NCBI GenBank assembly: GCA_023381565.1
Contig: JAMCRR010000035.1
Coordinates: 87,034 to 151,033, forward strand
Length of the DNA: 64,000 nucleotides
Reading direction: 5' to 3'
From: Chloroflexota bacterium
GTDB lineage: Bacteria; Chloroflexota; Anaerolineae; Anaerolineales; Anaerolineaceae
Both the position numbers and the translations under genes were made by a program. Each line of letters begins with the position of its first letter. Within the stretch, counting starts at the first letter, position 1. Below, piece after piece: positions 24,728 to 33,585 of this stretch. The notes beneath the pieces were generated by a model that had not been told where the DNA came from, ran no database searches, and worked only from the letters and a program-made list of their open reading frames with translations.

Positions 24728-25165
24728 TCAGCGTGTAAATGCCCGAATCTCAGCAATTCCATTCTCTGAAACTAGCACTTCTGGCACTACGCTTGGAAAC
24801 AACCTATCTAAATTTGCCGACACTTGTACCAGCACAGTATGTTTTCCCGCATCCACGTTAATCCCTGTCACCACCGCATTGACTCCGTACTGCGCCAGAT
24901 AGTTGTTATTGATGCTGGCAAAGGCCTGGGCGTTAGCCCAGGTTTTGCTGGTGGGTGTTAAATCCCCACTGGCTTCAAAGATCCTTTGGTTAATCTCCGC
25001 CGCAGCCGCCAGCGCCGCTGCATCAGCTGCCTTAGCGATCTCCGCTCGTGCATAGAAATAACGCCCCAGCTCAATCCCCAGCGCCATGATCGGGATCATG
25101 ATAAAACCAAAAAACACTGCCCAGAAAGTCATCGAATAACCGCATCGATCTTTCAAGATTTTCAT
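24728..25165 (-). CDS. TadE/TadG-like pseudopilin
   Basis: 145 residues from ATG 25165, set by AGGAGG upstream and by overlap with the previous stop (TGATG). A short basic N-terminus and a membrane helix (about 8-35) with Gly-Tyr-Ser-Met-Thr at its start are followed by RAEIAKAADAAALAAAAEI, the helical stretch typical of TadG/TadE proteins. The rest is a small extracytoplasmic domain. It is the last gene of the minus-strand operon and probably a minor pilin. Confidence 0.8.
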   Translation of the reverse strand: MKILKDRCGYSMTFWAVFFGFIMIPIMALGIELGRYFYARAEIAKAADAAALAAAAEINQRIFEASGDLTPTSKTWANAQAFASINNNYLAQYGVNAVVTGINVDAGKHTVLVQVSANLDRLFPSVVPEVLVSENGIAEIRAFTR

Positions 25166-25563
25166 CACCATCCCTCCTGACGAAAAGTAGCCATTGCTGA
25201 GACCGAAAAACTGCTTGGCAGCCCCGGCACAAGGGTTCCCAGGAAGCTGGGGATACTCCCCGAGACGCGCACAGTCAGGATGCTTCCTGCTACTCCCCCA
25301 GGAGATAGAATCGCCACACCCGCCTGCTTTACAATCGGATCCCCATTTATGGCGCTGCTGGCGGCGCTCATGGCATAACAGGCGCTGCACTGCTGGGCCA
25401 CACTGCCCATGCGCGCCCCTTGCCGGGCTGCCGCCTGGACGGCCTGCTGGCCGTAGACGACCATCCCCAAATTGACCGTAGCCAGCATGACCAAAATGGC
25501 AATTGGGAAGGTGATCGCTGCCTCCAAAGTTTCAATCGCTCTGCGAGCTTTCAAGAATCGCAT
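25165..25563 (-). CDS. TadE-like pseudopilin
   Basis: 132 residues from ATG 25563. N-terminus MRFLKARRAIETLEAAITFPI gives a basic start and then the TadE-type Leu-Glu-Ala-Ala processing region with a membrane helix (about 14-38). VVYGQQAVQAAARQGARMGS follows. The first residues are nearly the same as in the Flp pilin upstream. A C-terminal domain contains Cys-x-x-Cys. Coupled to the next gene. Confidence 0.82.
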   Translation of the reverse strand: MRFLKARRAIETLEAAITFPIAILVMLATVNLGMVVYGQQAVQAAARQGARMGSVAQQCSACYAMSAASSAINGDPIVKQAGVAILSPGGVAGSILTVRVSGSIPSFLGTLVPGLPSSFSVSAMATFRQEGW

Positions 25564-25580
25564 ACATACCTCCAAATCAA

Positions 25581-25628
25581 GAAAAAATTTGAAAGGCAGG
25601 GCAACTTTAGGGATAGCCCTGCCTTTCA
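25581..25628 (-). terminator. Hairpin between flp and tadE genes (partial terminator)
   Basis: Perfect 13-bp inverted repeat (25590-25602 with 25616-25628), followed on the minus strand by a run of six T. It lies directly after the flp stop and before the tadE-like gene. Such a hairpin would let most transcripts stop after the major pilin and so raise pilin level over the downstream minor pilins. Confidence 0.75.
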
Positions 25629-25631
25629 GGT

Positions 25632-25778
25632 TCATATCTTGCCGGCAACATCTTGCACGACCTGGGCAATTTTCTGACCCAGGAGCTGGTACGCTCCATA
25701 CGCTACCAGGACAACGACTGCAATGATCACAGCTACTTCAGATGTTTCGATTGCAGCATTGTCTTTTAGAAAACGCAT
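25632..25778 (-). CDS. Flp-type major pilin
   Basis: 48 residues, too short for usual gene calling. Basic start (MRFLKDN), then Ile-Glu-Thr-Ser-Glu-Val and a long hydrophobic helix VAVIIAVVVLVAYGAYQLLG, the Flp pattern with the Glu at position +5 of the mature form. GGAGG lies before the ATG at 25778. The prepilin peptidase gene is just upstream and TadE-like genes downstream. Confidence 0.85.
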   Translation of the reverse strand: MRFLKDNAAIETSEVAVIIAVVVLVAYGAYQLLGQKIAQVVQDVAGKI

Positions 25779-25810
25779 ATCTCATCACCTCCTTTCGAAA
25801 AGAATAAGGT

Positions 25811-26347
25811 TTAACGACCGGCAAACAGCCATAACCAGGCAGCCGTTCCGAGGGTTATGGCAACCGTATAGGGAATGGTTTTCTTTTTGGCCATCAAGCC
25901 AATCAACCCTTGGACGCCGCCAGCCAGGACGATTGGGATGAATAGCAGTCCATTCCCGAACAGCAGCACCAGGGAGATGATAATCTTGGCGTCTGCGCCG
26001 CCGGTCGCACCAATCTCCCACAATGCCCATGCAGCGAAAATGACTAAGGCGGCATAAACACTTTCTGAGGAACTGGCAAATGACAGCGCCAGAATACACC
26101 CCAGGCAGGCCAGCGGAATGCGCCACTTTGCCCACGGCAGATCCGAAACCAGGACCAATGCGATAACAAGCAGTACCATCTGCCAACTGCCCTGGAACAG
26201 CCGCCAGAGTGCTGCCAGGATGAGTGGCAGGATGGTCAGCAAGGCCGGCACCTGCCGGGAGCGCAGGTCATAAACCACACAGGCTCCCAGCCAGGCCAAT
26301 AGAAGGGCGAAGACAATTATCTGGGTTGGTGCGAGTAAAGGCAGCAT
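25811..26347 (-). CDS. TadV/CpaA prepilin peptidase (A24)
   Basis: 178 residues, about six membrane helices. The two catalytic Asp sites are seen: Asp in VVYDLRSRQVP (about 26) and Asp in GATGGADAKI (about 117). The short form without a methylase domain is the TadV/CpaA type. It processes the Flp and TadE-like pilins encoded just downstream. Its start overlaps the end of the preceding gene by 31 bp. Confidence 0.88.
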   Translation of the reverse strand: MLPLLAPTQIIVFALLLAWLGACVVYDLRSRQVPALLTILPLILAALWRLFQGSWQMVLLVIALVLVSDLPWAKWRIPLACLGCILALSFASSSESVYAALVIFAAWALWEIGATGGADAKIIISLVLLFGNGLLFIPIVLAGGVQGLIGLMAKKKTIPYTVAITLGTAAWLWLFAGR

Positions 26348-27513
26348 GGATCCAATACCTCAGGGATAAATGGGGTTGAGATCAAATCTGGCGGTTTAAG
26401 GATCATGGTCGGCACAGCTATAGGGGTCGGTATATTAGTTGGAGTAGTAGCATCAACGACAGGTTGATTATTCAAAGCTGCAAGTCGTTGAAAAGAAGCA
26501 GTCAGCTCCTGGTGAAATGTCGAAACTTGAGGGATGACCATACCGGTATCTCCCACCCTGTCTGAACGATGAGAAATGGTTTCCACCTGAATCCAGGATG
26601 GGATTGGTACGACGAGTGAATTGGCATACGATACACAAGCGATGATGAAAATAGATACTGCCAGGAAACGCCTCAACCATTGGGTAGAAACGAAGAGGTA
26701 GAACACCAACCCGGAGCAGAGAAGCGCCAATCCTGACCAGACGATGACAGCTCGGCCCGGCATGACAAGAGCCAAAGCGGACGAATTGCTGATGAGGATC
26801 ACCCATAAGCCGGTGATGAGTGAAGCCCGACCAAATCGGAAGCAAGTCCGGTTTTTGTCCTTGATCAACAGTAGCCGGCTATTTCGATCCCACTTCCGAC
26901 CGGCTCGGATCAGAAGCCGGTTAAGGATGAGGCTCAAACCCGGTCCATTCCGCCAGCCTGAAAGCTGCAAGGTGAGAACGAATTCATCCAAAAAGGAATC
27001 GATCCCACGTATCGCCTTCAGACTGTTTTCAACACTGGTCCCGCTGCGACGGCGAAGGACAGCCTCCCGGACGCCTCTCTGCACATTGCCCTCCGGCAGT
27101 TCCTGGATTACTTTGGCCAAAACCTCAAACAAGTCCTGGTTATCCACAATATGAGCTGCCAACCGGTCGAGGAAGACCATTACCTCCAGAAGCTGCGTCT
27201 CTTTCGGGGAAACCCGCAGTTCATCACTCAGCAAAGCCAAAACCGCGAAAATGACCAGAAGCCACTCCTGGATAAATACCTGGACCAACCAAAAGGTGAC
27301 CAGACCTCCTAACAAAGCCCCTGACATGTAAATCAAAAAATCATGACCTTTTCCAACTTTGCTCCAGGCTTTCAAGGAAAATACCATCCTTCGCTGAAGC
27401 CGCCAGGCTTGTACTCTTTGGTAAATCGCCCGCAACTGACTGAGCAGCCAGCAGGCCAGGTACGCAGCAGCAGCCAGGTAAGCCACCAGTGGAAACAGGC
27501 GCAGCATCATCAC
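26317..27513 (-). CDS. Divergent T2SF-like membrane protein of the Tad locus
   Basis: 398 residues. One N-terminal helix, two helices at about 58-98, then a cytoplasmic helical stretch (EVMVFLDRLAAHIVDNQDLFEVL, then SVENSLKAI and DEFVLTLQLSGWRNGPGLS). Its pattern resembles the T2SSF domain of TadB/TadC. Further helices follow at about 230-300, then an outside Pro/Thr-rich tail of about 80 residues. It is additional to the ordinary TadB and TadC pair. Function unknown; a third platform-like protein is a reasonable guess. Confidence 0.55.
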   Translation of the reverse strand: MMMLRLFPLVAYLAAAAYLACWLLSQLRAIYQRVQAWRLQRRMVFSLKAWSKVGKGHDFLIYMSGALLGGLVTFWLVQVFIQEWLLVIFAVLALLSDELRVSPKETQLLEVMVFLDRLAAHIVDNQDLFEVLAKVIQELPEGNVQRGVREAVLRRRSGTSVENSLKAIRGIDSFLDEFVLTLQLSGWRNGPGLSLILNRLLIRAGRKWDRNSRLLLIKDKNRTCFRFGRASLITGLWVILISNSSALALVMPGRAVIVWSGLALLCSGLVFYLFVSTQWLRRFLAVSIFIIACVSYANSLVVPIPSWIQVETISHRSDRVGDTGMVIPQVSTFHQELTASFQRLAALNNQPVVDATTPTNIPTPIAVPTMILKPPDLISTPFIPEVLDPCCLYSHQPR

Positions 27514-28070
27514 CAGACTCCTGGCACCAGGCGATAGGTAACCTGGCTGGCATAAGCTGGATACCCAGAGATGATGCGCTCTTCCCGTAAGGCACGCAGG
27601 ATCTGGATCACAGCCAGAGCAATCAGCAAGCCAGCAGAAAGGACCATCTGGGTTGAAGCAGCCACCAGAGCGGCGCGCAATACCAGCTCACCCAGATACA
27701 TCGGGTGACGCACCCAGCGATACGGTCCCCGCACGATCAACCCACGATCCGCAGGCGCAATTCCGAATCGATCTCCCAAACTTATCAGCGACCAGAAAAT
27801 CATGGCATACCCAAGAATGCCAGTGATCATTAGAGGGAATGGCATCTCCTCCGGGTAAGCAGTCGCTAAAGGCAGCATGGCAGCCAGGAGTCCCAACCAC
27901 AAACCGGTGCGATCGTATTTCAGCGCATGTTTTCGTTGGGCGTATAAGGCAGCCAGGATTCCATTATGGAACGCCGCCAGCCATGCCAAAAGCGCCGGAT
28001 GCTCCCAGGCTGCCAGGGCTGAGACCACAGCCGCAAAGGTGAAGAAAGCCAACCCAATTCGATCCTTCAT
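27510..28070 (-). CDS. ICMT/PEMT-family membrane methyltransferase
   Basis: 186 residues from ATG 28070 (a TTG three codons earlier is possible). About five membrane helices. The family signature is IVRGPYRWVRHPMYLGELVL (about 110-130), followed by LREERIISGYPAYASQVTYRLVP. The class methylates prenyl-cysteines, lipids or other membrane molecules. Its place inside the Tad operon is unusual; Tad prepilin peptidases of the TadV type lack the methylase domain, but this fold is unrelated to that N-methylase, so a role on pilins is speculation. Confidence 0.78.
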   Translation of the reverse strand: MKDRIGLAFFTFAAVVSALAAWEHPALLAWLAAFHNGILAALYAQRKHALKYDRTGLWLGLLAAMLPLATAYPEEMPFPLMITGILGYAMIFWSLISLGDRFGIAPADRGLIVRGPYRWVRHPMYLGELVLRAALVAASTQMVLSAGLLIALAVIQILRALREERIISGYPAYASQVTYRLVPGVW

Positions 28071-28075
28071 GGCTT

Positions 28076-28222
28076 TCAATCGTCCTTATCGTCATGATTG
28101 GACCGGCCAGATGAGCCGCCAATATGGAGCAAGGCCAGGATCCAACCCAGGGTGATCCCTACCGCAAAGGTGGACCCGGCAATTGAGAGCGCCTGCACCA
28201 CCGAAAATTCATAACCGTTCAT
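28076..28222 (-). CDS. Small single-TM protein
   Basis: 48 residues, ATG 28222 to TGA 28076. One hydrophobic helix (about 8-34) ends in a Ser/Asp/Lys-rich tail (SNHDDKDD). It fills the gap between tadC and the methyltransferase gene and overlaps the latter, so it is probably translated. No family recognised. Confidence 0.5.
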   Translation of the reverse strand: MNGYEFSVVQALSIAGSTFAVGITLGWILALLHIGGSSGRSNHDDKDD

Positions 28223-28243
28223 AACTGCATCCTCACGTAGAAC

Positions 28244-29101
28244 CTATAAGGTATTCAGGATCGGCCACCCGATCAGGATCAAGATCACGGCAATGAAGGG
28301 CAGGAAATAAAACAGCACCATCGGAATGACCAGTTCTGCCCCGACACTCTCGGCACGCTGCTCAGCCCCGGCGGTGTATTCGGCGGCGATACGGCTGGCC
28401 ATCTGAGCCATCAGCTCCTGCTGAGACGTGCCCAGGCGGACGAACTCCAGCTGCACGGACAGGCCGATCAGATCCGGCAGGTTCGATGCCTGGGCCTCCT
28501 TCTGCAGCTGGGTGAAGATCACCCGTCCCTGCGACATCTGCAGCACATGCTGCATCCACTTCCCAACCAGGCTGCTAGTCTGAGCTGTACGGCGCAGGGC
28601 TTCTTCGAGCGACACTCCCGCTGCCATCTGAGCTGCCACGAGCTGAATGAACTCAGGAAGCTGCGCCTGGAAACGCCGGCGCACCCGGCGGGCCACGCTA
28701 CCCAGGAGGGTCGCCGGAACCTGCCAGCCTACCAGAGCAGCCAGGATACTGGGGATGAGGTTATCGTAGACCAGCAGCCCCAGGATAAAAGCTCCTAGGG
28801 CCAACGCCACTCGTAGGGATGTGAGCTGGACCTCGTCCCAATCCTCCCATTTGCTAACCAGCTGGGCAAAGTACAAGTCGGATTTGGTGCGGCGTAAGAG
28901 TGAGCCGGGCATCCAACGCGCCAGGGGCTTAGCCAGCCTGGACAGCCAACCTCGCCAGCCGGGCAGCTTCTTCCCGGCCGGTTGTTCGCTATCAATCAAA
29001 AACTGCGCCGCCCTACCCTTCGGCAGGCTCGGAACGAACTCAACCCAGATCAAGACCAACAGGACGGCCGTGGCAATCCCAATCAAATAGACCAGGGTCA
29101 T
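28244..29101 (-). CDS. tadC: TadC, type II secretion F-family platform protein
   Basis: 285 residues. N-terminal helix, a cytoplasmic T2SSF domain with RFQAQLPEFIQLVAAQMAAGVSLEEALRRTAQ, and LSVQLEFVRLGTSQQELMAQMA. Two C-terminal helices. Its start overlaps the tadB stop by 4 bp. Forms the inner-membrane platform with TadB. Confidence 0.9.
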   Translation of the reverse strand: MTLVYLIGIATAVLLVLIWVEFVPSLPKGRAAQFLIDSEQPAGKKLPGWRGWLSRLAKPLARWMPGSLLRRTKSDLYFAQLVSKWEDWDEVQLTSLRVALALGAFILGLLVYDNLIPSILAALVGWQVPATLLGSVARRVRRRFQAQLPEFIQLVAAQMAAGVSLEEALRRTAQTSSLVGKWMQHVLQMSQGRVIFTQLQKEAQASNLPDLIGLSVQLEFVRLGTSQQELMAQMASRIAAEYTAGAEQRAESVGAELVIPMVLFYFLPFIAVILILIGWPILNTL

Positions 29102-29985
29102 ACCGCCTCCGAAACGATCGAACGGATCAAGAGATATCCCACAACCATCATGCCGATCCCAGCGGAAATCACCACCTGCACCGGAAGCGCCAGGAGCGAC
29201 CCCTGGATAAGAGGATCGCGGGTGAGGAACAGAAAGACGACCAGCAGGACGACCGGGATAATTCGCGCCGACAGCAGTGCATCGCTGGCTTTGGCCACGG
29301 AGCGGTTGCGAGCCACCAGGATCTGTTGGACGCGTTGAGAAATTTGCAGGAGGACCTCAGTATATTTACCGCCTCCAGCCTCACTGTAACCATCCAGCAG
29401 GTAAGCCAGGTTGGAGAGCGAGGTGGAAGGCGAGCGAGCAGCCAGATTGCGAAAGGCCTGCTGGCGATCCTTGCTACGCAGCTCGGCGGCTGTCAGCCAG
29501 AGCTCGGGCGTCAAAGGATTTGGCGCTTCCATTTCTAACGATTCGCCGGTCCGTTGAAGCACTTCCGGGATCGAGCCGCCCGCCAGCAGGCCGGCGGTGA
29601 TACGCCCAACTGCTACCGGCATGAGCCGGTCGATCTCCCGCCCCCGGCTTCGGACCTTCTCGCTCAGCCAGCTGTAGGGGAGAACGCCCGCAATGACTCC
29701 CAGGATCAAAGCCGGTATCCCCGGCAGGAACGGCCAGGCGATCACACTGGCAGCAATCCCGGCAGCGATCGTGAGCAAACGGAACGAGACCGGCTGGAGG
29801 CGCACCCCTCCTGCCAGAAGCTTATATTCCAGCGACTCGGGCTTCAACTCGCTCAGAGTGCGGGCTGTATCCAGAGAGTACATTTCTGCCAGGCGCTGGC
29901 TGGCTTCTCCGTGGCGGACGATAGGCGGTGAGAACAGGACAAAGACCAACAAACTAACTAGAATACCAACTAAAGTAATCATCAA
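29098..29985 (-). CDS. tadB: TadB, type II secretion F-family platform protein
   Basis: 295 residues. N-terminal helix, paired helices at about 70-105, then a T2SSF domain with SRGREIDRLMPVAVGRITAGLLAGGSIPEVLQRTGE and LSNLAYLLDGYSEAGGGKYTEVL, and C-terminal helices. It follows tadA closely and overlaps tadC. Confidence 0.9.
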   Translation of the reverse strand: MMITLVGILVSLLVFVLFSPPIVRHGEASQRLAEMYSLDTARTLSELKPESLEYKLLAGGVRLQPVSFRLLTIAAGIAASVIAWPFLPGIPALILGVIAGVLPYSWLSEKVRSRGREIDRLMPVAVGRITAGLLAGGSIPEVLQRTGESLEMEAPNPLTPELWLTAAELRSKDRQQAFRNLAARSPSTSLSNLAYLLDGYSEAGGGKYTEVLLQISQRVQQILVARNRSVAKASDALLSARIIPVVLLVVFLFLTRDPLIQGSLLALPVQVVISAGIGMMVVGYLLIRSIVSEAV

Positions 29986-29996
29986 ACCAACCTTTC

Positions 29997-31337
29997 CTAT
30001 TGAATGGTTTCAGCCTGGTTGCCCAGGTCCAGGTCGTCTACCTGCTCCCAGCGCGGCTTTCTTTCCGGAGACTGTTCATCGAAACGGTAGACCGGATCGA
30101 AGGTGATGTCACCATCCTTGAGATCTTTATCGATAAGGGCAATCTCCGTAACCCGGCGCACCTCGTGGCGGATGCCTATCTGTACCAACAAATCCACCGC
30201 TTCCGCGATCAAGGGAATTGAATCCGATGGCCGCATCCCGGTATCTGCCCCCAGGACGGTGGTCAAGCGGCGCACTGCTTCGAGGGGACTGTCAGCATGA
30301 AAGGTAGAGGCTCCGGAATGCCCTGTCATCATCGCCCGGAACAGACTCAAGCCCGCTTGCCCATCTCTCACCTCGCCCAGGATCAGGTAGTCCGGTGACA
30401 TGCGCATGGCATCATCAACGCCGTTGGCCAGGGTATAAGATTGGATTTCGGTGCCAATGGCCGCCGGGCGCGCTTCCACCGTCTGCACCGTAGGACGGTC
30501 GATCCAGATCTCCTCCGGGTCCTCGATCTTCACGATCCGCCAGGCCGGAGGCAGGAAGTTACACAACGCCGAGAGGAGGGTCGTCTTTCCGGTGCGGGTA
30601 CCGCCGGTAATCAGGATGCGGTAACCCTCCTCCATAACTAATTCGAGCCAATCCATCATTTCGGTACTCATCATGCCTCGTTCTAGAATCCATTCAGGAA
30701 GAACAGGCTTTTGCTCGAACAGGCGGATGTTGATGCTGGGGTTAAGCCCGGGCGGGACTATGACCGGGTGCAGGGCTTTGACCCTTCCTCCGCCGGGATT
30801 GTGCTGGGTCACCGGAAGCTTGGCGTTGATCGAAGGATTGGCCTCGTTGAGGCTCTTGTTTTGCGGCCCCAACAGGCGATCCAACACCCGGTTGATCTCA
30901 CCTGGATCAGGTTTCAAGTCAGGAAGGGTCTCCCAGCGGACACTGTTCTTCTTCATCACCTGCACCAGGCCGCTGGAGTAAATACAGATTTCGGACAGAT
31001 CGATTCGGGCAGGTGGTAAGAGTAGATCCAAGAAACCCAGACCCATCAAACGCCGGCCCAGCTCAGCCGCCAGGGCAGTATCCGTATGGTAGCTGGAATA
31101 GGCGTTGTTGCGCCGGAAAGCAATGCCAACCAGCAGGTTGATCCGTTCCTGGATGCGCTGGCGGTCAGCCTCAGATGGAGAACGCAACACCTCAACCGGG
31201 AACTCCCGGTTGACCTGGTCGATGACTTCGTTGACCACCGCATCCTGTAGAGCGTCGTCGTGAGCGCGTCCGGTCGCCTGTGCCGGATCATACAGGCTGG
31301 AAAGCCCCTTACCATTGCCAGTCCCATTCGTAAACAT
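29997..31337 (-). CDS. tadA: TadA/CpaF-family secretion ATPase
   Basis: 446 residues from ATG 31337, preceded by GAGAGGAAA. N-terminal helical part, then the VirB11/GspE-type core: Walker A GGTRTGKTTL (about 248-257), the IEDPEEIWI Asp/Glu box, YLILGEVRDGQAGLSLFRAMMTGHSGASTFHADSPLEAVRRL (Walker B and His box). Powers pilus assembly from the cytoplasm with TadB/TadC. Confidence 0.93.
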   Translation of the reverse strand: MFTNGTGNGKGLSSLYDPAQATGRAHDDALQDAVVNEVIDQVNREFPVEVLRSPSEADRQRIQERINLLVGIAFRRNNAYSSYHTDTALAAELGRRLMGLGFLDLLLPPARIDLSEICIYSSGLVQVMKKNSVRWETLPDLKPDPGEINRVLDRLLGPQNKSLNEANPSINAKLPVTQHNPGGGRVKALHPVIVPPGLNPSINIRLFEQKPVLPEWILERGMMSTEMMDWLELVMEEGYRILITGGTRTGKTTLLSALCNFLPPAWRIVKIEDPEEIWIDRPTVQTVEARPAAIGTEIQSYTLANGVDDAMRMSPDYLILGEVRDGQAGLSLFRAMMTGHSGASTFHADSPLEAVRRLTTVLGADTGMRPSDSIPLIAEAVDLLVQIGIRHEVRRVTEIALIDKDLKDGDITFDPVYRFDEQSPERKPRWEQVDDLDLGNQAETIQ

Positions 31338-31347
31338 CGTTTCCTCT

Positions 31348-32658
31348 CTATGTGAAGCGGAAATGGGGAATGCGCAGCCGGCTTTTAGAGTTGTGTCCAT
31401 TGCTGCCGCTTAGATCCGCCATCAATCCGCCGGGGAAGAGGGATTCTGCCAGGTTGTGGATGGCTTTGGCCAGCCCATCAACCCGCGTCACGGCCGGGAT
31501 CTGCTCATCCTGGGCCTGGCTGATGGCCGGAAGGTAGGGAATCACGGCTGCCACCGGTGGAGCCCAGCCGTAACCGGCTACTAGCTCATCGTGGAAACCA
31601 CGAGCAGAGATGGGAGAATGATCGTTGACCTGGTTGAGCACCAAATAGATGGCTTCACGTGGAATACGGTGTTCGCCAATCAACCTCTCGAGTAGTAAGA
31701 CGAGAGAATGGCGGGTGGCGGTCATATCCGCCAGGGTGCAGCGAGTGACAATCACCGCGGTGTTGGCAGCAGTAATCCCTTGCAATCCCCAGGGCTGTTC
31801 GCCGGCGGGCAGGTCAAGCAGAACAGCCGCGTAGTTGCGCGTCCAGGAGGCCATCACCAGAGAGTAAATACTTTCTGGCTCAGTCTTATGAGCAGTGGAA
31901 TACTCCGCTGCTTTCTGGTAATCTACCGAGTTTTCCGGCGCCAGGAGTACGTCCAGGCCTTCGCGACTCTGGATGGCAGCTGCAAATCCATCCCCAGGGC
32001 GGGTGAAGTACTCCATCGCGTTGGGGACGTAACGCAGCTTCAGGTGAGGAGCAGCGGCGGGAGGCAGATCGAAGGACATCAGTAATGACCGCACGTTCAT
32101 GCGTACACTCAGCTCATAAGCCAGGCTTTCCGCAATGGTTGACCGTCCGGTTCCTCCGGTTGCCGAGAGGAATGCCACCACCCGTGTACCGACAATCGCC
32201 CCACTCGTGCGGGAAAGGTAAGCCTGCTGGAGCGGCGCGGCTGCAGCGGCACGAGCCCGTTCGGTCATAGCCGCAGCGAAACCGGCCTGGGCTATCTCAC
32301 CCCAATTCACCGGGGCTATGTAAACGCCGCGCACAACCGCTGCCTTTTCGAAGGTACCGCGTAGATCACGCAGCGCTGCCGGCAGCACCAGGATTGCCAC
32401 CCCATTCCAGACCTGAATCTCAGCCAGCATCTGGATGAGCGCTTCAGGCCCAGGCGCAATCTCTACCTGCACCACCACCAGATCCGGCCGCATCTGAGTC
32501 AGACTTTGCTCGAAGGCGGCCCATTGGGTGGCGTTGGCGCTGATCACGAAGCGAGCATCAGACAGGAAAGGCGGCTGCATCTGGTAAAAGACGGCCTCAT
32601 GACCAGGACCGGCCAGCATGACAGTGACCTTGGGGTCAGCAATCGGTGGAGTTGCCAT
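31348..32658 (-). CDS. TadZ/CpaE-like ParA-family ATPase
   Basis: 436 residues. A receiver-like N-terminal domain (about 8-125) lacks an obvious phosphorylated Asp pocket. A ParA/MinD-like domain begins with FLSATGGTGRSTIAESLAYEL (deviant Walker A, about 163-175). LLDLPAG follows as the Walker B region (about 278-284). Matches TadZ/CpaE, which place the Tad machine at the cell pole. Confidence 0.85.
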   Translation of the reverse strand: MATPPIADPKVTVMLAGPGHEAVFYQMQPPFLSDARFVISANATQWAAFEQSLTQMRPDLVVVQVEIAPGPEALIQMLAEIQVWNGVAILVLPAALRDLRGTFEKAAVVRGVYIAPVNWGEIAQAGFAAAMTERARAAAAAPLQQAYLSRTSGAIVGTRVVAFLSATGGTGRSTIAESLAYELSVRMNVRSLLMSFDLPPAAAPHLKLRYVPNAMEYFTRPGDGFAAAIQSREGLDVLLAPENSVDYQKAAEYSTAHKTEPESIYSLVMASWTRNYAAVLLDLPAGEQPWGLQGITAANTAVIVTRCTLADMTATRHSLVLLLERLIGEHRIPREAIYLVLNQVNDHSPISARGFHDELVAGYGWAPPVAAVIPYLPAISQAQDEQIPAVTRVDGLAKAIHNLAESLFPGGLMADLSGSNGHNSKSRLRIPHFRFT

Positions 32659-32662
32659 TTCT

Positions 32663-33562
32663 TTACTTGCCTCCGGTGTTTTTGTTCATGGCATCGTACA
32701 AATCCGCCAGGTTGAGCGTCAGGATGTTTTGCTCCTGGAAACCTTTGGCCGATTCGAGGGTCAGGTAGAGGCTGCCGTACTTGCTCAGGGCCACGATCAA
32801 AGTGGATGGATTGACCTTGAACCCAGGCACCACTTCCACCGGGGTAGAGGGCACATCCAGCACCACCACACTTCCATCCTGGGCGGCTGAAACCGTTCGG
32901 GCGCTGGCAAATAACTGATCCTGGGTGGAGCTTGAAGGCAGCTCTTCGTAGCGGAACGACTGCGGTACCATCAGCACCTTCAAGTCGGTGATGGCGATGC
33001 GCGCCAAAGGAGCCTCGGGTGGGGTCGGAGTGGGAGTCGGTGTTGGAGTGGAAGCCGGCAGGTTGGAGGGAATCACGGTCGGAGCAACCTGGAAAGGAGA
33101 ATTCACGGGGATGGCTGGTGCAGCGATGCTGTGCAGCACATCCGGGGATAACATCCCGATCAGGGTCACTTTTTGGCCTTCACGCAGGAGCCCGGCAATG
33201 CCCGAGGCCAGGTCCACCTTGACGGCTATTGCCAAATGGTCTGGCTGTAAGCTGGCAGGGATACCAGCCTGAGATGCGTCACCCAACACCGAGGCGGTAA
33301 TGTAGTCGCCAGGCGCGCGGCCTACCGCCATCACCTTATTCTGCAAATCTTCGACGCGGGTGAAGGCATCCACCGGTTTGGCCTGGGAGGGGATCGTGCG
33401 CACCTCCAATAGGTCCGCCGTCAGGGGCGTACCCGGGGCGATGGCCACCTTGGCCACCACGACCGTGGTCGGATTGATTACACCATTGAGGAGTACGATG
33501 ACCATAACGCCGATAACAACGGCCAAAATGATTGCAACCCAGGGGGAACGTCGTTTTTCCAT
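32663..33562 (-). CDS. CpaB/RcpC-like SAF-domain protein
   Basis: 299 residues. N-terminal membrane helix (about 8-28), SAF domain (VVAKVAIAPGTPLTADLLEVRTIP, about 34-58), a middle region typical of RcpC, and a Thr/Pro linker (about 165-180). In diderm bacteria CpaB partners the secretin CpaC; here no secretin gene is present, which fits a monoderm envelope. Confidence 0.86.
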   Translation of the reverse strand: MEKRRSPWVAIILAVVIGVMVIVLLNGVINPTTVVVAKVAIAPGTPLTADLLEVRTIPSQAKPVDAFTRVEDLQNKVMAVGRAPGDYITASVLGDASQAGIPASLQPDHLAIAVKVDLASGIAGLLREGQKVTLIGMLSPDVLHSIAAPAIPVNSPFQVAPTVIPSNLPASTPTPTPTPTPPEAPLARIAITDLKVLMVPQSFRYEELPSSSTQDQLFASARTVSAAQDGSVVVLDVPSTPVEVVPGFKVNPSTLIVALSKYGSLYLTLESAKGFQEQNILTLNLADLYDAMNKNTGGK

Positions 33563-33585
33563 GATTCACCTCCAATAAGTGACTA

